A DNA stretch of 17,111 nt from Flavobacteriaceae bacterium (GTDB lineage Bacteria; Bacteroidota; Bacteroidia; Flavobacteriales; Flavobacteriaceae): NCBI GenBank assembly GCA_002693605.1, contig NZQO01000110.1:1-17111 (forward strand). Reading direction: 5' to 3'. This document shows positions 6,079 through 13,361 of the stretch, piece after piece. The translations under genes were made by a program, and so were the position numbers. Within the stretch, counting starts at the first letter, position 1. Each line of letters starts with the position of its first letter. Below the pieces are notes generated by a model. The model was not told where the DNA came from. It ran no database searches and worked only from the letters and a program-made list of their open reading frames with translations.

Positions 6079-7092
6079 ATGTACAAAATAAGCATAGCAC
6101 TTTCACTGCTCATTTTCCTAATCGTTAGCCCGGTATTGGCCCAGGAAACCCAAAATGAAGCTAAAACTGCCGATTCCCTTCGGCAACGGGCCACGATGGG
6201 CATCAAGGAAAAATTTCCGAGAACGCGTGTCTTCAATATAGAATACGGGCAGAGCCTGCAGCGTGACTTCAGCTCTGAATTGTTCGACGAGAATTTTCAG
6301 GAAGGCGAGATTACAACACAGCGTAACCTCAACGTTTCGGCAAACATCCCTATTTACAGAACAATGAAGTGGAGCTTGACCGGCTCTCTTAACTACCAAT
6401 TTAACGAATTTGAATTCGACAATATCAAAACTACCGAGGTCACGGTATTTGAACAGAACGGTGTGGTCAATTTCCACAATTTCTCGACCGCACTGAGCTC
6501 CACGTACTTCTCCACCTTATTCAAGAAACCCGTTATTTACAACGCGTCATTGATTGTAGATGGTAACGATAAGGGTCTTGAACGGATCAAGGGGCTCGTA
6601 GGCCTATCATTCATCTTGATGCGGAGCGAGCGCACTACTATTACCCTGGGCGCCATTGTATTTGTAGACCCTACCTCACAGATTCCATTTTTTCCTACCT
6701 TTTCCTACAACCATAGGTTCAAGAACTCGAAATGGGAAGTAGATTTTATCCTTCCGCAGCACTTATTACTTAGGCGACCCCTTGGCGAAAATGGACGAAT
6801 TTCGGTGGGTAGCAACTTTGGCAGCACCGGATTTTATGTGAATGTAGATGCTCCAAATTTTGCCGAAACCTTTGAATATAGCCAGCTGGAAATTAGATCA
6901 GGGGTTATATACGAGCACCGTTTCAGCAATTTCCTAATCGGTACGTTCCAAGGCGGGCTTCAGCATTTCATAAGCAACCGTTTAACCGAAAAAGCAGAGC
7001 CCACCAGCGATTTTATCTATAAAAATGATCAAGACGCGACGGGCTACTTCCAGGTGGGGATTTCAATAGATCCCTTCGCCAAGAAGCAATAG
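6079..7092 (+). CDS. Secreted outer-membrane beta-barrel protein (DUF6268-like)
   Basis: This 337-aa protein has a clear Sec signal peptide (MYKISIALSLLIFLIVSP, cleaved after about VLAQ, residue 22). The rest alternates short amphipathic strands and turns rich in aromatic residues (for example WSLTGSLNYQFNEFEF, FFPTFSYNHRFKNSKWEVDF, VGSNFGSTGFYVNV), as expected of an outer-membrane barrel. The overall pattern is like the DUF6268 group common in Bacteroidota, but this assignment is from memory. No plug domain or TonB box is visible, so it is not a TonB-dependent transporter. It is the last gene before a terminator and lies 9 bases after the STAS-like gene. Confidence 0.7.
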   Translation: MYKISIALSLLIFLIVSPVLAQETQNEAKTADSLRQRATMGIKEKFPRTRVFNIEYGQSLQRDFSSELFDENFQEGEITTQRNLNVSANIPIYRTMKWSLTGSLNYQFNEFEFDNIKTTEVTVFEQNGVVNFHNFSTALSSTYFSTLFKKPVIYNASLIVDGNDKGLERIKGLVGLSFILMRSERTTITLGAIVFVDPTSQIPFFPTFSYNHRFKNSKWEVDFILPQHLLLRRPLGENGRISVGSNFGSTGFYVNVDAPNFAETFEYSQLEIRSGVIYEHRFSNFLIGTFQGGLQHFISNRLTEKAEPTSDFIYKNDQDATGYFQVGISIDPFAKKQ

Positions 7093-7112
7093 CGGCCAAT
7101 CCATACCTCAAG

Positions 7113-7145
7113 AGAACCCCATCGTCAAGGTCGTGGTTCTTTTTA
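7113..7145 (+). terminator. Likely intrinsic terminator of the MscS group
   Basis: AGAACC (7113-7118) and GGTTCT (7135-7140) pair across a 16-base loop that could pair partly, and a TTTT tract follows (7140-7144). It lies 20 bases after the barrel gene stop, in the right place to end that transcript before the efflux operon. Confidence 0.6.
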
Positions 7146-7210
7146 TGTCTAGTTAATCCTTATTTTAAATATTATAAGTTAACCTACATCTTCATAGTAT
7201 TTTCGGGTTG

Positions 7211-7224
7211 GTAACATTGGTTAC
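7211..7224. promoter_or_regulatory. Candidate operator upstream of the efflux operon
   Basis: GTAAC (7211-7215), four bases, GTTAC (7220-7224) form a 14-bp dyad just upstream of, and abutting, the expected -33 region of the efflux promoter. It differs from the AGTTC/GAACT dyad around the GbsR/MarR-type gene, so if it is an operator its regulator is probably another protein. Confidence 0.35.
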
Positions 7225-7255
7225 TGACTCGCACCTTTGCGGCACCGTACATTTG
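7224..7255 (+). promoter_or_regulatory. Promoter of the RND efflux operon
   Basis: TACATTTG at 7248-7255 is a perfect TAnnTTTG box 19 bases before the ATG. The -33 element is weak: CTG at 7224-7226 with a 21-bp spacer is the closest match. A weak -33 is common for operons that need activation or are kept low. Confidence 0.6.
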
Positions 7256-7274
7256 CATCGTAATTAAATGAACT

Positions 7275-8588
7275 ATGAAACTACGATTGAAATTGTTAAC
7301 GCTGTCACTGTTTTCCCTTACGCTACAACTAAGGGCACAGAACATTGTTCCTATCTCGCAGGATGAAGTAATGGAAGTGGTCCAGCGCAATAGTGCCACG
7401 TTAAAAATTGCCGAGCAGAAATTTTTGCAGGCAAGGGCTGATTATAGGCAGAGCAATGCTGTTTTTCTTCCAAATATCTCTGCCAGCCACACCGGAATTG
7501 CAACGACCAATCCGCTAGCGGCGTTCGGCGTGAAATTGAATCAGCAAATCGTTACCCAACGCGATTTTAATCCAGATTTTCTGAACAATCCCTCACAAAT
7601 CGAAAACTATACCACACGGGTTGAATTTCAGCAACCGTTGGTAAATATGGACGGTTTGTACCAGCGCAAGGCTGCCAGTGCTACTATGCAAGCAGTTTCC
7701 TACCAAAAGGAAAGAACCGCCCACGCCCTGGCCCTAGAAGTTCGAAAGGCTTATATGCAATTGCAGTTAGCGTATAAAGGGGTGGATGTCATGGAGAAAA
7801 CCCTAAAAACCGTACTGGAAAATAAACGTATTTCTGAAGATCGCCTAGCGGAAGGCTATTTGCAGCCAGCCGATTTGCTGAATGTGGAAGTGCGTGTTGC
7901 CGAAGTCAGGAACCAGTTGCAAAGCGCCAAGAGCCAAGTACAGAACGCATCGAACTTTCTCTCCTATTTAATAGGCACATCGCAGGAAGTGCTTTACCGC
8001 CCGTCAGATAGTCTCTATGTAATTGAAATTGTCTCGGAAATTGACCCACGTGTGCCGGAAAATCGCCCAGACCTAAAGGCACAGAGCTTGGCTACCAATG
8101 CCCGCGAGTCGATGGTAAAGGCGAGCAAGATGGAATTTCTTCCCGAGTTAAATGCATTCGGAAGCTATGAGCTTCATGATGATGCCGCATTTCAGGGCGC
8201 GGCGGGCGGCTATTTAGTGGGTGCGCAGCTTAGCTGGAATTTATTCCAGGGGTCCAAGCGCCTCGGAAAGGTACAGAAAGCCCAGGCCGAGCTTCAGCAA
8301 TCAAAACTTGAATACGACGATTACCTGGCTAAGAGCCAACTAGAACTAAACCAGGCCCAGCGCTATTTAATGGACACCAAGCAGAAGTTGGAGCTAGCGG
8401 AATTGGCGGTAGGACATTCCGCCGAATTGCTTCGCATTCGCACCAATCGGTACAAGGAAGGGCTAGAAAAAACGGCCGACTTGCTCTTGGCCGAAACACA
8501 ATTGGCGCAAAAGCAATTGGAACTCTATCAAACCATCTACGAATACAATTACGCCCAGGCAGTTATCGAATTCTTAACTAAAAAATAA
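7275..8588 (+). CDS. TolC-family outer membrane efflux protein
   Basis: This 437-aa protein is the outer-membrane exit duct of a tripartite pump. Seen: a signal peptide (MKLRLKLLTLSLFSLTLQL, cleavage after about RAQ, residue 22) and the duplicated TolC architecture of long periplasmic helices (for example about residues 32-60, ALEVRKAYMQLQLAYKGV and LAEGYLQPADLLNVEVRVAE), with the second repeat containing ENRPDLKAQSLATNARES and RIRTNRYKEGLEKTADLLLA. Strand segments such as FLPNISASHTG and FLPELNAFGSYE mark the barrel passages. There is no lipobox. It is the first gene of a three-gene operon; the adaptor starts 53 bases downstream. Confidence 0.94.
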   Translation: MKLRLKLLTLSLFSLTLQLRAQNIVPISQDEVMEVVQRNSATLKIAEQKFLQARADYRQSNAVFLPNISASHTGIATTNPLAAFGVKLNQQIVTQRDFNPDFLNNPSQIENYTTRVEFQQPLVNMDGLYQRKAASATMQAVSYQKERTAHALALEVRKAYMQLQLAYKGVDVMEKTLKTVLENKRISEDRLAEGYLQPADLLNVEVRVAEVRNQLQSAKSQVQNASNFLSYLIGTSQEVLYRPSDSLYVIEIVSEIDPRVPENRPDLKAQSLATNARESMVKASKMEFLPELNAFGSYELHDDAAFQGAAGGYLVGAQLSWNLFQGSKRLGKVQKAQAELQQSKLEYDDYLAKSQLELNQAQRYLMDTKQKLELAELAVGHSAELLRIRTNRYKEGLEKTADLLLAETQLAQKQLELYQTIYEYNYAQAVIEFLTKK

Positions 8589-8641
8589 GCACGCCTTTCA
8601 ATGGCTCGTATTTCTCTAAAAAGAAAATAAAATATACAATT

Positions 8642-9721
8642 ATGAAGAAAATAAACACCCTCCCCGCCCTTCTACTAGTTAGTATGATGGTTATTGGTTG
8701 TGGTAACAACGAGGCTAAAGAAACCTCTCAAACTACCTCACCCATTGAGGTTACCGTCGCCCATGTTTCTGAAAATGGAACGGCAGCGGGAATGACCGTA
8801 AGTGGCAAGGTCCAGGCCGAACAGAGCGCACAGCTTAGTACGCGGGCCATGGGCAATGTAACGACAGTCAATGCCCAGGTGGGAGCGACCGTAACCAAGG
8901 GAACGCTCTTGGTAGCACTCAACAGCACAGACCTCCAGGCGCGCGGTGCACAGGGAAAGGCCAACTTGGCAGAAGCCACGGCAGCTTACAAAGATGCCGA
9001 AAAGGAATATGCGCGGTTCACGAACCTATATTCGCAAAATAGTGCGTCCAGAAAGGAACTCGACGACAGGGAGGTGCAGTTCCAGATGGCCCAGGCACGG
9101 CTAGAGGCTGCGAGACAACTGAATAATGAAGTACGCTCTCAATACACCTATACAAATATTACCGCCCCATTTACCGGTGTCGTCACCTCTGTTTCGGTCC
9201 AGGAAGGAGATTTGGCCTCACCTGGGCAGCCACTGGTCACGATGGAATCCCCAACGCAGTATGAAGTGATTGCCATGGTTCCAGAAGCCGTAATCTCGGA
9301 AATTGAAAAAGGTATGGAAGTAACGGTTTACATCAAGGCATTGAACAATTCACTTAAAGGAAAAGTTTCAGAAATTAGCACCTCTTCGAATGCCACGGGC
9401 GGTCAGTACTTGGTGACAGTTACATTGCCCTCGACGGAAGATTCAACCTTCAGCGGAATGTACGCATCGGTTCTATTTCCCATCGAGCGAAAAAATGCTT
9501 CCGAAACAATCCTTATTCCAAAGAGCGCCTTGGTGCATCAAGGTCAGTTAACCGGAGTCTATACCGTAAGCCAAGAAGGAAAGGCGTTGTTGCGGTGGCT
9601 TCGGTTGGGGAAAACCTATGGCGAGCAGATTGAGGTGCTTTCGGGCATTTCGGCCGGCGAACAGTACATCGTAGCTTCCAACGGGAGACTATATAACGGG
9701 GCAACTATTGCCTTAAAATAA
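8642..9721 (+). CDS. RND efflux periplasmic adaptor subunit (lipoprotein, HlyD/AcrA family)
   Basis: This 359-aa membrane fusion protein bridges the inner-membrane pump and the outer-membrane duct. Seen: a lipoprotein signal peptide ending in a lipobox-like MVIGC with the acylated cysteine at residue 20, then GNN, a biotinyl-lipoyl half-motif (VNAQVGATVTKGTLLVAL, about 77-94), an alpha-helical hairpin (about 100-162, LAEATAAYKDAEKEYARF onward), the second lipoyl half (ITAPFTGVVTSVSVQEGD), a beta-barrel (about 205-285) and a C-terminal membrane-proximal domain (SALVHQGQLTGVYTV). Domain order and length match AcrA-like proteins. The pump gene begins 7 bases after its stop, consistent with co-translation. 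Confidence 0.93.
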   Translation: MKKINTLPALLLVSMMVIGCGNNEAKETSQTTSPIEVTVAHVSENGTAAGMTVSGKVQAEQSAQLSTRAMGNVTTVNAQVGATVTKGTLLVALNSTDLQARGAQGKANLAEATAAYKDAEKEYARFTNLYSQNSASRKELDDREVQFQMAQARLEAARQLNNEVRSQYTYTNITAPFTGVVTSVSVQEGDLASPGQPLVTMESPTQYEVIAMVPEAVISEIEKGMEVTVYIKALNNSLKGKVSEISTSSNATGGQYLVTVTLPSTEDSTFSGMYASVLFPIERKNASETILIPKSALVHQGQLTGVYTVSQEGKALLRWLRLGKTYGEQIEVLSGISAGEQYIVASNGRLYNGATIALK

Positions 9722-9728
9722 AAGCAAG

Positions 9729-12700
9729 ATGAAAGAAGGAATTGCAGGCAAGATAGCCAAGGTTTTTATACAATCGAAACTCACGGTATTGCTAATGATC
9801 GTTTTTATGGTCATTGGGGTATACAGTTCATTTTTGATTCCGAGGGAAGAGGAACCGCAGATTGATGTTCCCATGGCCGATATTTTCGTGGGTTATCCCG
9901 GAGCCAGTCCTCAGGAGGTTGAATCGCGCGTGGTGAAGCCACTCGAGCAGCTCGTTTCGAACATCCCCGGGGTGGAATATGTGTATGCCACCGCGATGAA
10001 CGAGCAGGCAATGGTAATCGTTCAGTTTTACGTCGGGGAAGATATTGAACGCTCCTACGTCAAGCTCTATAACGAAATCTATAAGCATATGGACCAAATG
10101 CCCACCGGTATCTCACAGCCCTTGGTAAAAACCAGGGCGATTGACGATGTGCCTATGCTGGGCCTGACCCTGTGGAGCGAGACGTATGATGATTACCAAC
10201 TAAGGCAAGTGGCGGATGAACTCGAGACCGAAATCAAGAAAATTGAGGATGTTGCCATAACCCATAAAATTGGAGGCAGAGAGCGCCAGCTTCGGGTGGT
10301 GCTAGACAAGGAAAAGCTCGCGGCCAGCGGTCTCGACTTTCTGCAGGTAGCATCTATGATTAAGGCCAACAATGCACAGGCCACGGCCGGTAGCTTTACC
10401 ACGGCCGACACCGAGTTTGTGGTTTCCACGGGTTCGTTTTTGGAATCGGTTGTCGATGTTGAAAATCTCGTTGTGGGTGTAAACCAAGGCAATCCCGTTT
10501 ATTTGAAACAGGTTGCGCAGGTAATTGACGGCCCGGAAATTCCGAATACCTACGCGAATTTCGGATTTGGCTCCGGAAGCGAGAAGGCAGCGGTCTTTCC
10601 TTCGGAATATCCCGCCGTGACACTGTCCGTCGCTAAGCGAAAGGGCGCCGATGCGATGACAATTTCAGAAAAGATAATTGAGAAGGTAGGGCATCTGCAA
10701 CGCACCTTGCTGCCAGACGAGGTCCACGTGGAAGTTACTCGTAACTACGGCGAAACTGCCTCAAATAAAGTTTCGGAATTGCTATGGCACCTGATAGGTT
10801 CCATATTCGCGGTAACCCTAGTGGTGATGCTGGCAATGGGCTGGCGTGGCGGCCTCGTGGTATTTCTCTCGGTGCCCATCACGTTTGCACTAACCTTGTT
10901 GAGTTACTATATTTTAGATTATACACTTAACCGCATTACGCTCTTCGCCCTAGTATTTGTAACGGGTATCGTGGTGGACGATTCAATTATAATTGCCGAA
11001 AATATGCACCGGCATTTCAAGATGAAACGCCTTCCCTTTAAGGATGCCGCACTATACGCCATTAACGAGGTGGGAAACCCCACGATACTGGCAACGTTCA
11101 CGGTAATAGCATCGGTTTTGCCGATGGCGTTCGTCTCGGGACTTATGGGGCCCTATATGGCGCCGATGCCCATTGGCGCGTCTATTGCCATGATCCTCTC
11201 GCTATTCGTGGCCCTTACCATCACGCCATATCTGGGTTTTCTTTTCCTCCGGGAAAAAGATAAAAAATCTGGAACAGCGAAACCGCAAAAAGCACTCGAG
11301 GAAACTGCCATTTATAAAATTTACGAGAAACTGGAGCGTCCCCTTCTGGAAAATAAATCAAGGCGTCGATGGTTCCTGGCCGGCACGTTTTTGCTCTTAT
11401 TAGTAACGATGGGGCTTTTCTTCACAAAATCGGTAGCGGTAAAAATGCTTCCATTCGATAATAAGAATGAATTCCAGGTAGTAATCGATATGCCCGAGGG
11501 TACTACCTTAGAGCGCACTGCGGTCGTTGCCAAGGAAATTTCGCAATACCTCGCCTCGCGGCCCGAAGTGGTAAACTACCAAAGTTACGTAGGTGTGGCA
11601 GCGCCCATAACCTTCAACGGTTTGGTGCGGCACTACGATTTGCGCGGCGGTAGTAACGTGGCAGACATTCAGGTGAATTTGTTAGGAAAGGATGACCGAA
11701 GTGCGCAAAGCCATGATATAGCCAAATTAGTACGTCCCGGTATTCAAAATATCGCGTCGAAATTTAATGCCAACGTAAAAATTGTGGAAGTACCGCCAGG
11801 ACCGCCCGTTCTTTCTACGATTGTAGCAGAAATTTATGGCCCAGATTACGACAGGCAAATTGAAATTGCCAATGAGGTCCAGAATATCCTGAAAAGTACT
11901 GCCGATGTGGTGGACGTAGACTGGATGGTCGAGGCCGACCAAACCGAATACAAGTTCGAGGTAGACAGAGATAAGGCAATGCGCTACGGAATAAGCCCGC
12001 AACAGGTGGTACAGACCATGAACCTGGCCCTTTCCGATCGATCCGTAACTATGCTCTATGATGAATCGGCTTCGTCGCAAATAGGGATCGTATTGGCATT
12101 GGCCGAGCAGGAAAAATCGAGCCTACAGGATATAGCACAGCTACAGATAGCCACAAATCAAGGAACGATGGTACCCATTGTTGACATCGTGGACATTATA
12201 GAGGTGGAAAGGCCAAAGAGTATTTATCGTAAGAACCAAAAGCGTGTAGTTTACGTAATGGCCGATATGGCCGGAGCGCTAGAGAGTCCTGCCTACGCCA
12301 TCTTGGGAATGGAGGAAAAACTGAAGCAAATAGAACTCCCGGCCGGGTATGGCATCAACGAAATGTACTTGGGCCAGCCAGACCAGGAAGATGATTTTAC
12401 AGTAAAATGGGACGGAGAATGGCAAATTACCCTAGAGGTATTCCGGGACCTGGGCATCGCATTTCTGGGTGCCATCATTTTAATATACATGCTCATCGTA
12501 GGCTGGTTCCAGAATTTTAAGGCGCCAATCGTAATGATGGTGGCCATCCCACTTTCGCTCATCGGAATCATCCTGGGCCACTGGATTATGAACGCTTATT
12601 TCACTGCCACTTCATTCATCGGAATGATCGCCCTGGCAGGAATTATGGTCCGAAATTCGGTATTGCTCATCGATTTTATCAATTTGAGGGTAGCGGAGGG

Positions 12701-12923
12701 CATTCCGCTAAAACAGGCGACCATTGAGGCGGGGGCCGTAAGGACCACCCCAATTTTGCTAACCGCGGGCACGGTGGTAATAGGCGCGTTCGTGATCCTA
12801 TTCGACCCCATTTTTCAGGGGTTGGCCATTTCGCTCATGGGCGGTACCATCGTTTCGACGATCTTCACATTGTTGGTGGTGCCGTTGGTTTATTACCTAA
12901 TTGAAAGAAAAACTTACAAGTAA
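9729..12923 (+). CDS. RND efflux transporter permease subunit (AcrB/HAE family)
   Basis: This 1064-aa inner-membrane proton/drug antiporter forms the pump of the tripartite system. Seen: TM1 at about residues 18-37, the pseudo-repeated architecture of two periplasmic porter loops each followed by transmembrane bundles, and IPREEEPQID then VGYPGASPQEVE after TM1. TM4 carries GIVVDDSIIIAEN with the adjacent proton-relay aspartates D417 and D418. TM10 carries GIMVRNSVLLIDF, with Arg975 where AcrB has the relay Lys940. The second large loop starts after TM7 near residue 575. Substrate range cannot be read from sequence; no heavy-metal CusA-type methionine cluster was noticed, so organic compounds are more likely than Cu/Ag. 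It closes the efflux operon. Confidence 0.95.
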   Translation: MKEGIAGKIAKVFIQSKLTVLLMIVFMVIGVYSSFLIPREEEPQIDVPMADIFVGYPGASPQEVESRVVKPLEQLVSNIPGVEYVYATAMNEQAMVIVQFYVGEDIERSYVKLYNEIYKHMDQMPTGISQPLVKTRAIDDVPMLGLTLWSETYDDYQLRQVADELETEIKKIEDVAITHKIGGRERQLRVVLDKEKLAASGLDFLQVASMIKANNAQATAGSFTTADTEFVVSTGSFLESVVDVENLVVGVNQGNPVYLKQVAQVIDGPEIPNTYANFGFGSGSEKAAVFPSEYPAVTLSVAKRKGADAMTISEKIIEKVGHLQRTLLPDEVHVEVTRNYGETASNKVSELLWHLIGSIFAVTLVVMLAMGWRGGLVVFLSVPITFALTLLSYYILDYTLNRITLFALVFVTGIVVDDSIIIAENMHRHFKMKRLPFKDAALYAINEVGNPTILATFTVIASVLPMAFVSGLMGPYMAPMPIGASIAMILSLFVALTITPYLGFLFLREKDKKSGTAKPQKALEETAIYKIYEKLERPLLENKSRRRWFLAGTFLLLLVTMGLFFTKSVAVKMLPFDNKNEFQVVIDMPEGTTLERTAVVAKEISQYLASRPEVVNYQSYVGVAAPITFNGLVRHYDLRGGSNVADIQVNLLGKDDRSAQSHDIAKLVRPGIQNIASKFNANVKIVEVPPGPPVLSTIVAEIYGPDYDRQIEIANEVQNILKSTADVVDVDWMVEADQTEYKFEVDRDKAMRYGISPQQVVQTMNLALSDRSVTMLYDESASSQIGIVLALAEQEKSSLQDIAQLQIATNQGTMVPIVDIVDIIEVERPKSIYRKNQKRVVYVMADMAGALESPAYAILGMEEKLKQIELPAGYGINEMYLGQPDQEDDFTVKWDGEWQITLEVFRDLGIAFLGAIILIYMLIVGWFQNFKAPIVMMVAIPLSLIGIILGHWIMNAYFTATSFIGMIALAGIMVRNSVLLIDFINLRVAEGIPLKQATIEAGAVRTTPILLTAGTVVIGAFVILFDPIFQGLAISLMGGTIVSTIFTLLVVPLVYYLIERKTYK

Positions 12924-13006
12924 CTTGAATTCAAGGAATTAGCGCACCGCTTCTAATTTCAGAAATTTTCTCAACAATTAAATTAGTTAACCATAAATTA
13001 AATACT

Positions 13007-13234
13007 ATGTTATCAACTTATTTTAGAATAATCGTCGGTAGTTTTATCCTGCTTAGCGTCATTCTTACCGTTTACGTAAACCAACAATGGATGTGGTTTA
13101 CCGTCTTCATAGGGGTCAATTTAATCCAGTCGGCATTTACGAAGTGGTGCCTATTGGAGGTAATCCTGGTAAAATTGGGCGTCAAACGGCAGAATGCAGC
13201 TACTTGCGCCGCACCCATGTCAAGAACGAAATAA
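13007..13234 (+). CDS. DUF2892 (YgaP-like) small inner-membrane protein
   Basis: This 75-aa protein has two hydrophobic segments (about residues 5-23, RIIVGSFILLSVILTVYV, and 28-46, WMWFTVFIGVNLIQSAF) followed by TKWCLLEVILVKLGVKR. The W..G.NL.QSAFTKWC..E.IL.KLG pattern is that of the DUF2892 family, found alone or fused to rhodanese domains as in YgaP. Its function is not settled; family members often lie near sulfur, NO or anaerobic-metabolism genes, which fits the hemN-ric neighbours here. It lies 83 bases after the pump gene and is followed by a hairpin, so it may be read through from the efflux operon or have its own promoter, which I could not identify. Confidence 0.8.
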   Translation: MLSTYFRIIVGSFILLSVILTVYVNQQWMWFTVFIGVNLIQSAFTKWCLLEVILVKLGVKRQNAATCAAPMSRTK

Positions 13235-13254
13235 TAGCGTATTGAACAAAATTC

Positions 13255-13279
13255 GAAACGGCACCAAACGTGCCGTTTC
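13255..13279 (+). terminator. Hairpin downstream of the DUF2892 gene
   Basis: GAAACGGCAC (13255-13264) and GTGCCGTTTC (13270-13279) form a perfect 10-bp stem with a 5-nt loop, 20 bases after the stop codon. The sequence after it (ATAGATATACTAG) lacks a T-run, so termination efficiency is uncertain; it may protect the mRNA 3' end. Confidence 0.6.
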
Positions 13280-13299
13280 ATAGATATACTAGTTTGTAG

Positions 13300-13313
13300 G
13301 TGACAAATATCAT
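13300..13313. promoter_or_regulatory. Candidate FNR/CRP-family binding site upstream of hemN
   Basis: GTGAC-AAAT-ATCAT resembles the FNR consensus TTGAT-N4-ATCAA, with TGA and ATCA kept at the correct four-base spacing. Its centre (13306.5) lies about 41-43 bases before the start site predicted from the -7 box, the class II activator position. Oxygen- or NO-responsive Crp/FNR control of hemN is well known in other bacteria, so the placement is meaningful, although the match is imperfect. Confidence 0.45.
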
Positions 13314-13316
13314 TTT

Positions 13317-13336
13317 AAAGGACTTAACAGTCCTTT
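13317..13336. promoter_or_regulatory. 20-bp dyad between -33 and -7 of the hemN promoter
   Basis: AAAGGACT (13317-13324), TAAC, AGTCCTTT (13329-13336) is a perfect 8-bp inverted repeat, followed by ATTTTTG. It could be a terminator for the upstream transcript (stem plus T-tract) or an operator lying in the promoter spacer. The position exactly between the predicted promoter elements makes the operator reading attractive; both may apply. Confidence 0.5.
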
Positions 13337-13343
13337 ATTTTTG
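13336..13343 (+). promoter_or_regulatory. -7 box of the hemN-ric operon
   Basis: TATTTTTG fits TAnnTTTG and lies 18 bases before the ATG at 13362. The -33 position holds TTT (13314-13316) instead of TTG, consistent with a promoter that depends on an activator such as the FNR-like site just upstream. The TTG at 13341 is part of this box, not the hemN start codon. Confidence 0.55.
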
Positions 13344-13361
13344 CGTGCAAATCAACAACGC

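Noticed and set aside
12924..12935. 12-bp palindrome CTTGAATTCAAG immediately after the pump stop codon
   Set aside because: Short, without a loop or T-tract and away from promoter elements; may be chance.
13341..13361. TTG at 13341 as the hemN start
   Set aside because: The codon is part of the TATTTTTG -7 box, and the added residues are not those of known HemN N-termini; the ATG at 13362 fits better.
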